A DNA stretch of 64,000 nt from Afipia felis ATCC 53690 (GCF_000314735.2 NZ_KB375270.1:186001-250000); one strand, 5' to 3'; counted from the stretch's first letter, positions 25,432 through 34,775 are shown. Notes: generated by a model not told the origin, from the letters alone. Made by a program: numbers and translations.

Positions 25432-26562
25432 ATGCAATATGGAAAAACCAGTGCGGCAATTGGATGCGCGGCCCTCTGTGCCGCGGCATTCGGGCTGCTG
25501 GCGCCGCGGGCGCACATGGCTGCCACCACGCTTCTGGTGCAGGACGATCCCGCGCAATTGTCGGATATCCGTATTGAATCAACACTGCCCGGCGAGAACA
25601 GTGCACGGGCGACGACTCTTGCCCGGCAGATCCAGCAGGCGCTGGACGCGGGCGATCCGGAACTCGCCGATAGTTTTCTTGTCCTGGCGCGGCATAAAGA
25701 CATCCCCGTCGCGCCGGATATGGAGGAGCGCGTTCAGGCGGCGCTCAACGTGCATAATTCGACGAAAGCGGTGGCCGGGCGGTTCGTGCACGGACTTGTG
25801 ACCGGCGAGGGCGACGACGGGGCGAGCCTCTCGGGCACCTTGGCGGGAGACCTGTTCGTGCTGGGCGACGTGCGCGACGTGGTCCGCGAGGGCAAACGGC
25901 TGGCGATGGGCGAGGATGCCGACCGGCTTGTGCTCGGTCTCGCAAGCGTCGGCATCGCGGTGACGGCGGCGACCTATGTTTCGGTCGCGGGCGCGGCACC
26001 CTTGCGGGCCGGGCTCACGCTCGTGAAGGATGCACGCAAGGTCGGACGCCTCGGCGCGGGACTGACCGAGTGGACCGGACGCGCGGTCCGCAATGCGGTC
26101 GATACGCCCGTGCTCACGCAGGCCGTTCAGAACGCCTCGCTCACGCGGCCGGTGCAAAGCGTCGGTGCGTTGAAGGCGGCGTTCAAGGCGGAGAAAGCGG
26201 GCGCGCTTGTGCGTCTCGCCAAGGATACCGGCCGGATCAGCGAGAAGATCGGCACCAAGGGTACGCTCGACGTGCTGCGCATCGCCCACGGTCCGCAGGA
26301 TGTCGCGCGCGCGGCAAGGCTCGCGGAATCGAAGGGCAAGGAAACACGCGCGATCATCAAGCTGATCGGCCGCGGCGCGCTGCTGCTTGCGACAGGCGCG
26401 TTCAATCTCGCGTGGTGGGTATTCGCCGCGCTCATCGCGCTCGCTGGTTTTCTCGCCTCGATCAAATCCACGACCGAACGGCTGACATATGCGTGGCTCG
26501 CCCGCCGCAAACGCAAAAGAGCCAGCCGTGCAATCGCGTCAGCGCAGGCCTCATCTGCATAA
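25432..26562 (+). CDS. Membrane-associated protein of unknown function
   Basis: About 376 residues if it begins at ATG 25432; a longer N-terminus from 25360 is open. It has an N-terminal hydrophobic segment (about residues 8-30). The large, mostly soluble and alanine-rich middle includes VVREGKRLAMGEDADRLVLG and a glycine/alanine helix (GLASVGIAVTAATYVSVAG). A C-terminal hydrophobic segment (FNLAWWVFAALIALAGFL) precedes a very basic tail. I recognise no domain. The start codon is uncertain. Confidence 0.62.
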   Translation: MQYGKTSAAIGCAALCAAAFGLLAPRAHMAATTLLVQDDPAQLSDIRIESTLPGENSARATTLARQIQQALDAGDPELADSFLVLARHKDIPVAPDMEERVQAALNVHNSTKAVAGRFVHGLVTGEGDDGASLSGTLAGDLFVLGDVRDVVREGKRLAMGEDADRLVLGLASVGIAVTAATYVSVAGAAPLRAGLTLVKDARKVGRLGAGLTEWTGRAVRNAVDTPVLTQAVQNASLTRPVQSVGALKAAFKAEKAGALVRLAKDTGRISEKIGTKGTLDVLRIAHGPQDVARAARLAESKGKETRAIIKLIGRGALLLATGAFNLAWWVFAALIALAGFLASIKSTTERLTYAWLARRKRKRASRAIASAQASSA

Positions 26563-26645
26563 ATTGATGGCCGTCAAGCACTGGCAATGCTGCCGCGACG
26601 CGGTTAGAACGGCGGCCGTTTGGTTCCCTTACACTGGAATTTGTC

Positions 26646-27398
26646 ATGCCGAGCTTCCACAACGGCTCCGTCGAGATCGCTTACATCGATGAAGGCGAGG
26701 GCGATCCCATCTTTCTCGTTCACGGCTTCGGTTCGACCGCGGGCGTCAACTGGGTTTATCCCGGCTGGGTCTCGGCGCTGACCAAAGCGGGGCGGCGCGT
26801 AGTCGCGCTCGACAATCGCGGGCATGGCGCATCAAGCAAACTCTACGACCGCGCGGAGTATTCGCTCGATATCATGGCGGGCGACGTGCGCGCGCTGATG
26901 GATCACCTCAACATCGAGCGCGCCGACATCATGGGCTATTCGCTCGGCTCGCGCATTTCGTGCAGGGTGGCGCTTCATCATCCCGAGCGGCTCCGTTCGC
27001 TGATCATCGGCGGCCTCGGCTATGGCCTGATCGAAGGCGGTGGTCCCGGTGAGGACGTGGCGCTGGCGTTGGAAGCGCCGTCGCTCGAGGACGTGACCGA
27101 CCCGATGGGCCGCATGTTCCGCGCCTTCGCTGATCAGACCCGCTCCGACCGCCGCGCGTTGGTGGCGTGCCTGCGCGGCTCGCGGCAATGGCTGACGCCG
27201 GAGCAGGCGGCATCGATCAAGTTGCCGACGCTGATCGCCGTCGGCACCAAGGACGATGTCGGCGGTTCGGCGGAAAAGTTGCATCAGGTCATGACTCACG
27301 CCGAAGTGCTCGACATCCCGGATCGCGACCACATGCGGGCCGTGGGTGATCGTGTTTACAAAGAGGGCGTATTGGCCTTTTTGGACCGGCAGGGCTGA
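26646..27398 (+). CDS. Alpha/beta hydrolase
   Basis: The 250-residue protein has the hydrolase fold with the oxyanion region FLVHGFG, a nucleophile elbow GYSLGS (Ser near residue 101), and a late His in DRDHMRA. The acid residue is probably Asp near GTKDDVGG. It is close to the RsbQ/esterase-type hydrolases. Substrate unknown. Confidence 0.86.
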   Translation: MPSFHNGSVEIAYIDEGEGDPIFLVHGFGSTAGVNWVYPGWVSALTKAGRRVVALDNRGHGASSKLYDRAEYSLDIMAGDVRALMDHLNIERADIMGYSLGSRISCRVALHHPERLRSLIIGGLGYGLIEGGGPGEDVALALEAPSLEDVTDPMGRMFRAFADQTRSDRRALVACLRGSRQWLTPEQAASIKLPTLIAVGTKDDVGGSAEKLHQVMTHAEVLDIPDRDHMRAVGDRVYKEGVLAFLDRQG

Positions 27399-27494
27399 GA
27401 AGAATATTATCCCTGTCGGCACAAGGGCGGGATTGCAGCCTCGACGTGTCTCATTATGTGGTAATCTCCGGAGCCTGAAAGCTGGAAGCTGCTC

Positions 27495-28319
27495 ATGCCT
27501 AAGCCACACGTCGATCCGAAAGCTGCCCTCTCGACGGTCGATCCGGTCTGGTCGCGAATTCGCGACGAGGCCGAGGAGGTCGCGCGCCGCGAGCCCGAGC
27601 TTGCAACCTTCATCTATTCGTCGGTGCTACATCACGACCGGCTGGAAGCTGCGGTGGTGCATCGCGTTTCCGAGCGCCTCGATCATGATGCAATGTCGGC
27701 GGGGCTGATCCGGCAGGCCTACAGCGAAGCGCTGCGCGACGATCCCGATATCGGCAACGCCTTCCGCGCCGATCTTGTCGCCGTCTATGACCGCGATCCG
27801 GCGACCTCGCGTTTCATCGATCCGCTTCTGTACTTCAAGGGCTTCCACGCGCTTCAGGCGCACCGCCTCGCGCACTGGCTTTACAAGCAGGGCCGCAAGG
27901 ATTTCGCCTATTACATCCAGAGCCAATCGTCGTCGGTGTTCCAGACCGACATCAATCCGGCGGCGCAGATCGGCCGCGGCATTTTCCTCGATCATGCGAC
28001 GGGATTTGTCGTCGGCGAGACCGCGGTGATCGAGGACGATGTCTCGATCCTGCACGATGTCACGCTCGGCGGCACCGGCAAGGAGAACGAGGATCGCCAT
28101 CCGAAAATCCGTCGCGGCGTGATGATCGGCGCAGGTGCGAAGATTCTCGGCAATATCGAGATCGGGCATTGCGCGCGCATCGCGGCGGGCTCCGTCGTCG
28201 TCAAACCTGTGCCGAACAACGTCACGGTCGCAGGTGTTCCAGCGCGTGTCGTGGGCGAGGCGGGCTGTTCCGAGCCGTCGCGCACAATGGACCAGATGCT
28301 CAACACGACCGGTCTGTAA
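27495..28319 (+). CDS. cysE: Serine O-acetyltransferase
   Basis: The 274-residue protein has an N-terminal helical domain and a left-handed beta-helix acyltransferase. The catalytic region DVTLGGTGKENEDRHPKI and the hexapeptide repeats IGAGAKILGNIEIG match CysE. It makes O-acetylserine from serine and acetyl-CoA, the first step of cysteine synthesis. A hypothetical unit follows downstream. Confidence 0.93.
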   Translation: MPKPHVDPKAALSTVDPVWSRIRDEAEEVARREPELATFIYSSVLHHDRLEAAVVHRVSERLDHDAMSAGLIRQAYSEALRDDPDIGNAFRADLVAVYDRDPATSRFIDPLLYFKGFHALQAHRLAHWLYKQGRKDFAYYIQSQSSSVFQTDINPAAQIGRGIFLDHATGFVVGETAVIEDDVSILHDVTLGGTGKENEDRHPKIRRGVMIGAGAKILGNIEIGHCARIAAGSVVVKPVPNNVTVAGVPARVVGEAGCSEPSRTMDQMLNTTGL

Positions 28320-28452
28320 AGTCTTCTCTGCTCTTTTTTCGAGATGCGCGTTGCGCTATTGGCTCATGACGCGCGCTGCGCTATTGGCGTGCGGAAGGCT
28401 CCGCGCTAGGCTTAAGCGCGCGAGGCAGACATAATCATCATTGGAGACTGCC

Positions 28453-28671
28453 GTGGACGTTACCGAAGTCAGAAAGCTCGACGCTTATCTCAAGCGCACG
28501 TTCGGCAATCCGAAAATCCGCGTCGTACCGCGTCCGAAAAAAGACGACTCCGCCGAGGTTTACATCGGCGAGGAATTCATCGGCGTGCTGTTCGTCGATG
28601 ACGAGGACGACGATCGCTCCTATCAGTTCCAGATGGCGATCCTCGAGGACGACCTCGTCGAAGAGGATTGA
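28453..28671 (+). CDS. DUF3126 family protein
   Basis: The 72-residue acidic protein matches DUF3126: KLDAYLKRTFGNPKIRV, EVYIGEEFIG, and a run of acidic residues. GTG 28453 is chosen because GGAG lies eight bases upstream and the family begins here. Function unknown. A terminator follows at 28696. Confidence 0.8.
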   Translation: MDVTEVRKLDAYLKRTFGNPKIRVVPRPKKDDSAEVYIGEEFIGVLFVDDEDDDRSYQFQMAILEDDLVEED

Positions 28672-28695
28672 TTTTTCTCATCATGAAACGATGCG

Positions 28696-28724
28696 ATGGC
28701 CGGCTATGCCGGCCATTTTCGTTT
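28696..28724 (+). terminator. Rho-independent terminator of the DUF3126 gene
   Basis: Nine-bp stem ATGGCCGGC / GCCGGCCAT (28696-28704 with 28708-28716) with a three-base loop, then TTTCGTTT. Confidence 0.8.
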
Positions 28725-28732
28725 GCGGGCGG

Positions 28733-29437
28733 TTACTTCCCCGGCCCCTGAAGCTGGTCGGCGAGCTTGTCCATCGCGTCCGCGACATCCCGCCAGTGCT
28801 TCAGCCACGCGCGCGGAAAGCGGAAGTCAAGATCGGCATCGCCGATCCGCCGTTCGCTCAGGCACATGCCGGGCGTCTGCGCGTCGCGCGAGCAGCGCGC
28901 AGTGAAACTCGCGCCATCGGCCATGAAGAGGTCTTCGCCCGCATAGGGGGTGCCCGTGCGGAACGTCTGCACCATCAGCGTATCCTCGACCGTCGAGGCG
29001 TCGGATTCCAGATAGCGCGGATAGATCGTCTTGGTGCGCTCGTCCGGCGACACCGTGCCATGATGGGCGATCAGGGAGACGAAAATCCGGTCGATTGGCT
29101 CGACCTTCGAGGCGCTCTCGACCTCGGCGGCGGTGAGATGCTTCTGCGCGGACGGCGGCTCGAGCGACGGATAGAGGAACGACATGTCGACGCGTTCCTG
29201 CGGGCCGGCGTGTTTTTGCAGTTTCACCCGGATCGAAGCGGTCGGCACGTTGAACAGCGTCTGGCCGATGGTGACCGGCAGGGTGGCGGGATCGCTGCCA
29301 CGTTGCCGCGGGCTCCAGGTCGGCTGAAGCAGGTAGACCACGGAGGCGAGGGCGGCCGACCCGATCACGATCGCGGCGAGGGCGGGAAGGTAGGGGCTGT
29401 GGCGTTTGGGGCGGCGGGGCGGCAGAGGGGCAGCCAT
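28733..29437 (-). CDS. Membrane-anchored protein of unknown function
   Basis: The 234-residue protein has a proline/arginine-rich start (MAAPLPPRRPKRHS), one membrane helix (YLPALAAIVIGSAALASVVYLL) and a large outer domain. Conserved-looking features are QRVDMSFLYPSL, SLIAHHGTVSPDERT and an RCSRDAQTPGMCLSER pair of cysteines that may bridge. The ATG at 29437 begins the cytoplasmic tail; an earlier ATG at 29470 is also open. No domain recognised. Confidence 0.66.
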   Translation of the reverse strand: MAAPLPPRRPKRHSPYLPALAAIVIGSAALASVVYLLQPTWSPRQRGSDPATLPVTIGQTLFNVPTASIRVKLQKHAGPQERVDMSFLYPSLEPPSAQKHLTAAEVESASKVEPIDRIFVSLIAHHGTVSPDERTKTIYPRYLESDASTVEDTLMVQTFRTGTPYAGEDLFMADGASFTARCSRDAQTPGMCLSERRIGDADLDFRFPRAWLKHWRDVADAMDKLADQLQGPGK

Positions 29438-29585
29438 GAGAGGCGGGTTCCAGAATGTTTCGAATCGCAAATGTCTCGGCGAGGATTGTCATGTCATAGG
29501 GCGGCTTGTGTGGCGATGGCGAGGCCTGTGGAGGCCCTCACACGGCGTTTTTGCGGATCTGCCGCGTCGGACGGGTGGCGCGGAA

Positions 29586-29600
29586 TTAACCCTTTCTTAA
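29586..29600. promoter_or_regulatory. CtrA-type site TTAA-N7-TTAA
   Basis: Perfect full site TTAA-CCCTTTC-TTAA, 66 bases before the DUF6949-like gene start and 149 bases before the divergent gene start. Confidence 0.6.
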
Positions 29601-29666
29601 GGATAAAGTGGCGGCCGCGGCGAGGTTCTGCGAAAGCGGAGACCACGTATTGCGTGAGGCCTCACC

Positions 29667-29996
29667 ATGTCGCCGGATGCACTGAATTCCTTCTTCGCCC
29701 TGATGATCGGATTTGCCTTCGCGGGCGCGCTGTCGAGCGGCTATCAGGCCCTTGTCGATCGTCCCGTCGGTTTCGGCCTCCTGGAAAAAAGCGATGCCCC
29801 GCGCGCGGTGGTGACCGTGCCGTTCCTCGTGTTCGCGGCACCCTTCATCATCATGCGCAACACCATCCGCGGGCGGCGGATCGAGAACCGCCGCTTCGCA
29901 TTCGTGATGATCGCGACCGTGCTTGCCGGTATCTGGAGCCTGATGTCCGGCACCTGTGTCGTGATGTTTTTGCAGGCGACCGGCATCGTCGCTTAA
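29667..29996 (+). CDS. Small membrane protein (DUF6949-like)
   Basis: The 109-residue protein has three hydrophobic segments ([50 protein letters not shown]) and a conserved-looking [14 protein letters not shown] place it in the DUF6949-like group of Bradyrhizobium-type membrane proteins, by pattern memory. A perfect CtrA-type site lies upstream, suggesting cell-cycle control. A weak terminator-like hairpin follows at 30005-30023. Confidence 0.7.
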   Translation: MSPDALNSFFALMIGFAFAGALSSGYQALVDRPVGFGLLEKSDAPRAVVTVPFLVFAAPFIIMRNTIRGRRIENRRFAFVMIATVLAGIWSLMSGTCVVMFLQATGIVA

Positions 29997-30004
29997 AGCG
30001 CATC

Positions 30005-30032
30005 GCGAGGCTGCGGGCCTCGCTTCCATTTT
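30005..30032 (+). terminator. Weak terminator-like hairpin
   Basis: GCGAGGC / GCCTCGC (30005-30011 with 30017-30023) followed by TTCCATTTTCC. The T-run is broken. Confidence 0.4.
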
Positions 30033-30069
30033 CCGTTCGTGGCATGGTCGTCTCGCTAAGGAGACACGA

Positions 30070-30600
30070 ATGGCTACCTACGAACTCGACGGCGTCAGGC
30101 CGCAACTTCCCGCTGACGGCGACTATTTCATCGCGGATTCCGCCCAGGTGATCGGCAACGTTCGGCTGCAAAAGGGCGCCAGCGTGTGGTTCGGTACCGT
30201 GATCCGTGGCGATAACGAACTGATCGACATCGGCGAAGGTTCGAGTGTTCAGGACAACTGCACCTTCCACACCGATCCCGGTTTTCCGATCACCATGGGG
30301 AAGAACGTTTCGGTCGGCCACAACGCCATCCTGCACGGCTGCACCATCGGCGATGGTGCGCTGGTCGGCATGGGCGCGATCGTGATGAACGGCGCGAAGA
30401 TCGGCAAGGAGAGCGTCGTCGGCGCAGGCGCGCTGGTGCCGGAGGGCAAGGAATTTCCCGAGCGCTCGCTGATCGTGGGATCGCCCGCGCGTGTGATACG
30501 GACGCTGGATGACGAACAGGTCAAGCGCCTGACCCGCGCCGCGCCGCATTACGTCAAGAACAGCAGGCGCTTCAAGGCGGGTCTGAAGAAGATCGATTGA
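30070..30600 (+). CDS. Gamma-class carbonic anhydrase family protein
   Basis: The 176-residue protein is a left-handed beta helix of the YrdA/CaiE type. The metal-binding pattern is seen in [10 protein letters not shown] (first His), [10 protein letters not shown] (two His) and later hexapeptides ([16 protein letters not shown]). Many such proteins are carbonic anhydrase homologs with low or unknown activity. It forms a trimer in the cytoplasm. Confidence 0.9.
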   Translation: MATYELDGVRPQLPADGDYFIADSAQVIGNVRLQKGASVWFGTVIRGDNELIDIGEGSSVQDNCTFHTDPGFPITMGKNVSVGHNAILHGCTIGDGALVGMGAIVMNGAKIGKESVVGAGALVPEGKEFPERSLIVGSPARVIRTLDDEQVKRLTRAAPHYVKNSRRFKAGLKKID

Positions 30601-30622
30601 TCGCGGGCACGGGGTTACGGCG

Positions 30623-31804
30623 TCAGGATTTGTTGGCGCTGATGCCGTGCGGCTTGCTCTCCAGCGCCTCGCCGACCGCCTGCCACACGGCTTCGACACC
30701 GATCTGGCTCACGCAATAGAGCGGCTCGTCGGCTGCGCGTGGGTAGATGCATTTCCAGCTGCAGTTGAAGCACGGCATTTGCTCGAACACCGTGAACATC
30801 ACCGGCGACTCGCCGTCGTTGAGTTGCGGATAGGGCAGGAAGCGGCCGTAGTGATAGCCGCCGCACGGCACCACGACCGGACAGTCCACCGCCGCCGCGA
30901 TATGGGCCGCGCCCGTGTCGTTGCAGAGCAGGAGTTCGGCATCGCGCAACACGCCTGCGAGTGCACCGAGATCGGTGCGGCCGCAGGCGTCGATGATGCG
31001 GTGACGGCCGGTAAGATCGAGGATCGCCTGCGCGTCCGGCTTCTCCGCGTTGGTGCCGCAGATCACCGCGATCCAGCCGGTGCGCTGCTGCAGGCGCGTG
31101 AGGATGGCGGCGAAGCGATCCGCCGGCCATTTCTTCTTCACCGATGCGCTGCCGGGAAACACCACGAAATAGGGCTCGCGTGGCAGCCAGTCCGGGCGTG
31201 AGATGAGATTCCTGTCGAGACGCGGTCGTGACGGTGGTGCGGACGGATCGAAATAATGCGCGACGATGGCATTGGCCTCGATCTCATGAATGCCGGGCGT
31301 GATTTTGATCAGATCGGTGTACCAGCGATCCGACTGCCGCTGCTTCTTGTCCGTCTGCGCTTCGGGATCGCCGTCCACGCCGATGCGCGTCGTCGCGCCG
31401 CTCGCAAGAACGAGGCGGTCGCCATAACGGTCGCGCGAGATGCCCGGATTGATTGCGACCTCCGCGCGCAACGCCGCGACATTCCGGAGCGTGGCGCGGC
31501 TATAGGCGTTGTCCTCGACATAGCGCTTGCTGTTGATCGCCATCACTTCGTCGAACAAGCCGGTCGAAGCGGCGAGGTCGCTGAACGCGGAAGACGCCAC
31601 CAGCGTTATGCGATGATCCGGCCGCGGATAACGCGCGCGGATGGCGCGGGCGCAGGCGAGCCACAGGATGAAATCGCCGATGCCGTCGAGCCGCACAACA
31701 ACGACGGAGCCCTTGTCGCGCGGCAGCTTGCGGCTGCGGCGGGTCTCGATCATCAGATCGAGCTTCTGCTGGTTCCTGGCGAGTTTGCGAAACAGTTTGA
31801 GCAA
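30623..31804 (-). CDS. Glycosyltransferase family 9 (heptosyltransferase-like)
   Basis: The 393-residue protein has two Rossmann-like halves: VVVVRLDGIGDFILWLAC at the N-terminus and VVFPGSASVKKKWPADRF and LLLCNDTGAAHIAAA in the second half, as in ADP-heptose:LPS heptosyltransferases. The late CFNCSWKCIY cysteine cluster is notable. The acceptor may be LPS core or another glycan. Confidence 0.86.
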   Translation of the reverse strand: MLKLFRKLARNQQKLDLMIETRRSRKLPRDKGSVVVVRLDGIGDFILWLACARAIRARYPRPDHRITLVASSAFSDLAASTGLFDEVMAINSKRYVEDNAYSRATLRNVAALRAEVAINPGISRDRYGDRLVLASGATTRIGVDGDPEAQTDKKQRQSDRWYTDLIKITPGIHEIEANAIVAHYFDPSAPPSRPRLDRNLISRPDWLPREPYFVVFPGSASVKKKWPADRFAAILTRLQQRTGWIAVICGTNAEKPDAQAILDLTGRHRIIDACGRTDLGALAGVLRDAELLLCNDTGAAHIAAAVDCPVVVPCGGYHYGRFLPYPQLNDGESPVMFTVFEQMPCFNCSWKCIYPRAADEPLYCVSQIGVEAVWQAVGEALESKPHGISANKS

Positions 31805-32025
31805 CGGGGTCGTCCGGCGCGGCGATGGTCTGCGATGATGTGAAGATCGTCACAGGGTTCGCATGCCTGCGTGGCCGACTTCAAGCCCTGTCTGAAGGAC
31901 CGGAGACAACTTGCGGAACAGGAGTCAAAAAGGTTGCGGCCAGCCTCCGGGGAAGAAGCTGGCCGCGCGCGAACCGGTCTCGGACGGGGAGGGGTGGGGA
32001 TGTGACCGGGACGCGAGTGGAAACC

Positions 32026-32673
32026 TCAGTTCGATGTTGCGGTGACGACAGCCGGACGGTTGTCGCCGAGCGAGACCCACACATTCGGATCGGTCTGCGA
32101 CTGGCGTTTGACAAAGCGGTAGCCGGTGTCGGTCCAGGCCACGACATCCTCGTTCTGGTTGTCGAGGATGAATTCGCCCTTGTCGGACTTCACCGTCAGA
32201 ACGGCATGGCCTTCGCCCTTGCGATCGCGCACCACGGTGACGAGCAGTGCCTCGCGCGGCCAGCCGGCATCGATCAGCATCTTGCGCTTCATCAGCACGT
32301 AATCTTCGCAGTCGCCGTAGCCGTCGCTCGGATAGGACCACTTCTCGACCACGCCCCAATGCTCCATGTCGGTCATCGGCTTGACGTTCTCGTTGACCCA
32401 GCGATTGACGCGCACGAGATCCTTCCATGCGGTCTGGCTCATGACGATGTCGCGGGCCTGCGTGGCGCCGCCCTTACAGTCGGCGGCGTTCTCGGCGCAG
32501 AACTCGATCCAGCCGATCGGCGCGCGGGCCGTGTCGCCAAGGCTCGCATAGAGAACGTGACTTTGCGGCGCGGCCGGAGTCGTGACCCGGCTTGCAGCCT
32601 GCGAAGAATTTGAGAAACCCGTCAGCCCGGCGAAGATCGCCAGACACATGCCCCATCCACGAATTGAAACCAT
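32026..32673 (-). CDS. Transglutaminase-like cysteine peptidase (BTLCP/LapG type)
   Basis: The 215-residue exported protein has a signal peptide (to about residue 26) and the catalytic triad elements GYGDCEDYVLMKR (Cys), GEGHAVLTV (His) and LDNQNEDV (Asp). This is the bacterial transglutaminase-like cysteine protease family, of which LapG, a c-di-GMP-controlled adhesin-cleaving protease, is the best-known member. No LapD-type partner is adjacent. The target is unknown. Confidence 0.88.
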   Translation of the reverse strand: MVSIRGWGMCLAIFAGLTGFSNSSQAASRVTTPAAPQSHVLYASLGDTARAPIGWIEFCAENAADCKGGATQARDIVMSQTAWKDLVRVNRWVNENVKPMTDMEHWGVVEKWSYPSDGYGDCEDYVLMKRKMLIDAGWPREALLVTVVRDRKGEGHAVLTVKSDKGEFILDNQNEDVVAWTDTGYRFVKRQSQTDPNVWVSLGDNRPAVVTATSN

Positions 32674-33221
32674 TGTGGCCCCCGTTTTTTTGTTGGGACC
32701 ACTGTGGCAGCGAGGCTTTGCGCCGCGGCTAAATCACGTCGCGGCAATTGACTGAAATGATCGTCAAATCAAAGGCTTGTTTGAATCAATGTCGATTCAA
32801 ATAAAGCTCAAATTTGAATTATCCGGATTTGATTCAAATTGTATCGATCGCCCCTCAAGCGATTGAATTCTCACGCATCGTGCGGGCACGCGGAGCTTTT
32901 GCGAGAGCTTGAAGGAGGCTTGAAAGTGGCCACAACGCTCTCCCGAAGAGGGAAGCAACGCTTCGAACCAGCCGAAAGGTGAGGAATCGCTAACCGCGTG
33001 GCTTTACCCGGCGGTGACGCTAGCTGGAAAGGGCGCATCCGCGAGCGTCCGAAAGTGCCGGTGGGCCGCCTTGCCGACGGGTCCCGGCAGGTTGACCCTG
33101 CACGGCGCTCCGGACGTCGCAGTCTCGTAATAATGCATCGGAAATGTATGATTTTTGCGCCCTTTCCTCAGGCCAGTGATCTACGATGCGGCTTCCGAAC
33201 AACCGTGAAGGAGACATATCG
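32674..33221. other. Gene-free intergenic region with TTTGAATC repeats
   Basis: The first part is AT-rich and holds inverted repeats (32780-32840). The second part (32880-33170) is GC-rich and fold-prone, with no recognised RNA family. A possible 18-codon ORF starts at GTG 32926 with AAGGAGG seven bases upstream and ends at 32982. Nothing else could be supported. Confidence 0.5.
32780..32840. promoter_or_regulatory. Paired TTTGAATC inverted repeats, candidate operator
   Basis: TTTGAATC (32780-32787) and GATTCAAA (32794-32801) are separated by six bases. A second pair, AATTTGAAT (32811-32819) and ATTCAAATT (32832-32840), is separated by twelve. Four copies of one half-site in 61 bases suggest a multi-site regulator. 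Confidence 0.5.
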
Positions 33222-33557
33222 ATGTCCGATGGAATGTATCCGACCATCACCAGTGAGTACGGGAAGATGCGCCGCGAACTGACCCCCGAGACCGAGGCGG
33301 CCTTTCAGGCCTTCAGTCAGAAGGTTTTTGCCGAAGGCGCGTTGCCGGTGAAGATGAAGCAACTCATCGCGGTGGCCGTGGCGCACGTCACGCAATGTCC
33401 TTACTGCATCAAGGGGCACACCAAGGCGGCGTTACGTCATGGGGCGACGCAGCAGGAATTGATGGAGGCGATCTGGGTCGCGGCGGAAATGCGGGCTGGC
33501 GGTGCCTATGCCCATTCGGCCCTTGCTCTTGAGGAAGCGAAAGCCGCCGCCGGCTGA
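33222..33557 (+). CDS. AhpD-like carboxymuconolactone decarboxylase family protein
   Basis: The 111-residue protein has the active-site motif CPYCIKGHTKAAL (CxxC, then His three residues later), in an all-helical CMD fold. It is likely a small thiol-dependent peroxidase or reductant. GAAGGAG lies upstream of ATG 33222. It resembles the protein at 2066 only around the CxxC. Confidence 0.87.
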   Translation: MSDGMYPTITSEYGKMRRELTPETEAAFQAFSQKVFAEGALPVKMKQLIAVAVAHVTQCPYCIKGHTKAALRHGATQQELMEAIWVAAEMRAGGAYAHSALALEEAKAAAG

Positions 33558-33615
33558 ACGCCTTTACGGCTTTTTCGGCGAGGCGTAGCGTTTGGGACGG
33601 CAAAGGAGCTGTCCT

Positions 33616-34146
33616 ATGAAACGCTGGGCTCTGGGAATTGCCCTGGCTGCGCTGTTTACGTGCGCCGTGCAGGCTGCGGAGGTGAATATCGTCGCGCTGG
33701 GGGCGAGCAACACGTACGGGTCGGGACGGGGCCGTACCAACGGAGGCGTGCCGTCGTCGCAAGCCTACCCGGCGCAGCTTCAGAGACTGCTCGCGGCGAA
33801 AGGTTTGAGCGCGCGCGTCACCAACGCGGGAATTCCCGGCGACACCACGGGCGGAATGCTGGCGCGGTTGAACTCCGCGGTGCCGAACGGAACGACGATC
33901 GTGATCCTCCAGCCGGGCGGCAACGATGCGCGGCGCGGAGAGGGTGCCGCGCGGCAAGGCAATATCGCCGAGATCAGGCACCGGCTCGCCGCCCGCCATA
34001 TCAAGGTGATCATGCTTGGCAATCTCGGCCAGATCGCGCCGAAAAGTGCGCGCGACCCCGACGGCCAGCATTTCAACGCGCAGGGACACGCGGCGTTCGC
34101 GGCTTGGCTTGCACCCCAGGTGATCGCAGCTGCACGTGGAAGGTAG
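33616..34146 (+). CDS. Exported SGNH/GDSL hydrolase
   Basis: The 176-residue protein has a signal peptide (to about AQA, residue 20). The SGNH blocks follow: GASNTYGSG (Ser nucleophile), block III QPGGNDARRG (Asn) and the late DPDGQHFNAQGH (Asp and His). It is close to arylesterase/TesA-type lipases. It acts in the periplasm. AAAGGAG precedes the start at 33616. Confidence 0.86.
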   Translation: MKRWALGIALAALFTCAVQAAEVNIVALGASNTYGSGRGRTNGGVPSSQAYPAQLQRLLAAKGLSARVTNAGIPGDTTGGMLARLNSAVPNGTTIVILQPGGNDARRGEGAARQGNIAEIRHRLAARHIKVIMLGNLGQIAPKSARDPDGQHFNAQGHAAFAAWLAPQVIAAARGR

Positions 34147-34160
34147 GGAGGTCTCGCGCT

Positions 34161-34775
34161 TTAGTCGCGCGCGGTAACGTTGTCCTCGACGGTCTCAAGC
34201 ACCTGCGGGTGATTGAACTCGATGGCGAAGCCTTCCTCGAGATGACGGACAACGCGCGCGGCAACCCGGCCGAGCATGACGTGGCTGCCGACCTCCGGCC
34301 GCACCTGGCCGGACAGCGCCGCGCCGGAGAGCGACAGGTCGATGATGCGGCACTGCATCTCGCCGCCGCCTGCAAGCTTGAGCCAGCCCAGCGCGTTGCG
34401 CGGCACGATACGATCGTGGCGGCGATCTTCGGGCAGATTAAGGATTTCGCGGTTGGCGAGCCAGGTAAGCTGGGCTGCGAGCTTCTCGCGCTTGCGCGGC
34501 GTGGCGCTCACCGTCATGGCGAAGCCGTTGTCGAGCAGGCGGGTGATCTTGCCTTCGACGCGGCCGATATGATCGAGATAGGCGACAACCCGCTCGCCGA
34601 TATTGCCGATGCCGGGTGCCAGCAGCGCGAGGCCGCCGGGGGACATGTTGATGGCCTGACAGGGATACTCGCGGCGGTCGGCGAGCATATAGCGGCCGAG
34701 CAGGTGAATCTTCACCCGCTGGAAACGCCGCCGTTCCTCAGCCTGTGGCTGAAGTCTTCTCTGCACCAACGCCAT
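34161..34775 (-). CDS. Tandem PilZ-domain protein
   Basis: About 204 residues with two PilZ-type domains. The first (about 16-95) has RRRFQRVKIHLLGRYM and NMSPGGLAL; the second (about 120-200) has RIVPRNALGWLKL and IDLSLSGAAL. The first keeps an RxxxR-like start; the second is more degenerate, with asparagine after the arginine. It may sense c-di-GMP with only one site. ATG 34775 is preferred because the family starts near the first arginine motif; ATG 34802 is also possible. A near-CtrA site (TTAA-N7-TTAG) lies at 34822-34836. Confidence 0.78.
   Translation of the reverse strand: MALVQRRLQPQAEERRRFQRVKIHLLGRYMLADRREYPCQAINMSPGGLALLAPGIGNIGERVVAYLDHIGRVEGKITRLLDNGFAMTVSATPRKREKLAAQLTWLANREILNLPEDRRHDRIVPRNALGWLKLAGGGEMQCRIIDLSLSGAALSGQVRPEVGSHVMLGRVAARVVRHLEEGFAIEFNHPQVLETVEDNVTARD

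Noticed and set aside
32840..33170. Known structural RNA (6S, SRP RNA, RNase P RNA, tmRNA) in the fold-prone region
   Set aside because: None of the conserved core sequences of these RNAs is present.
32998..33282. Frame of about 94 codons in the intergenic region before the AhpD-like gene
   Set aside because: The start has no ribosome binding site, the product is arginine-rich, and it runs into the next gene's start region.
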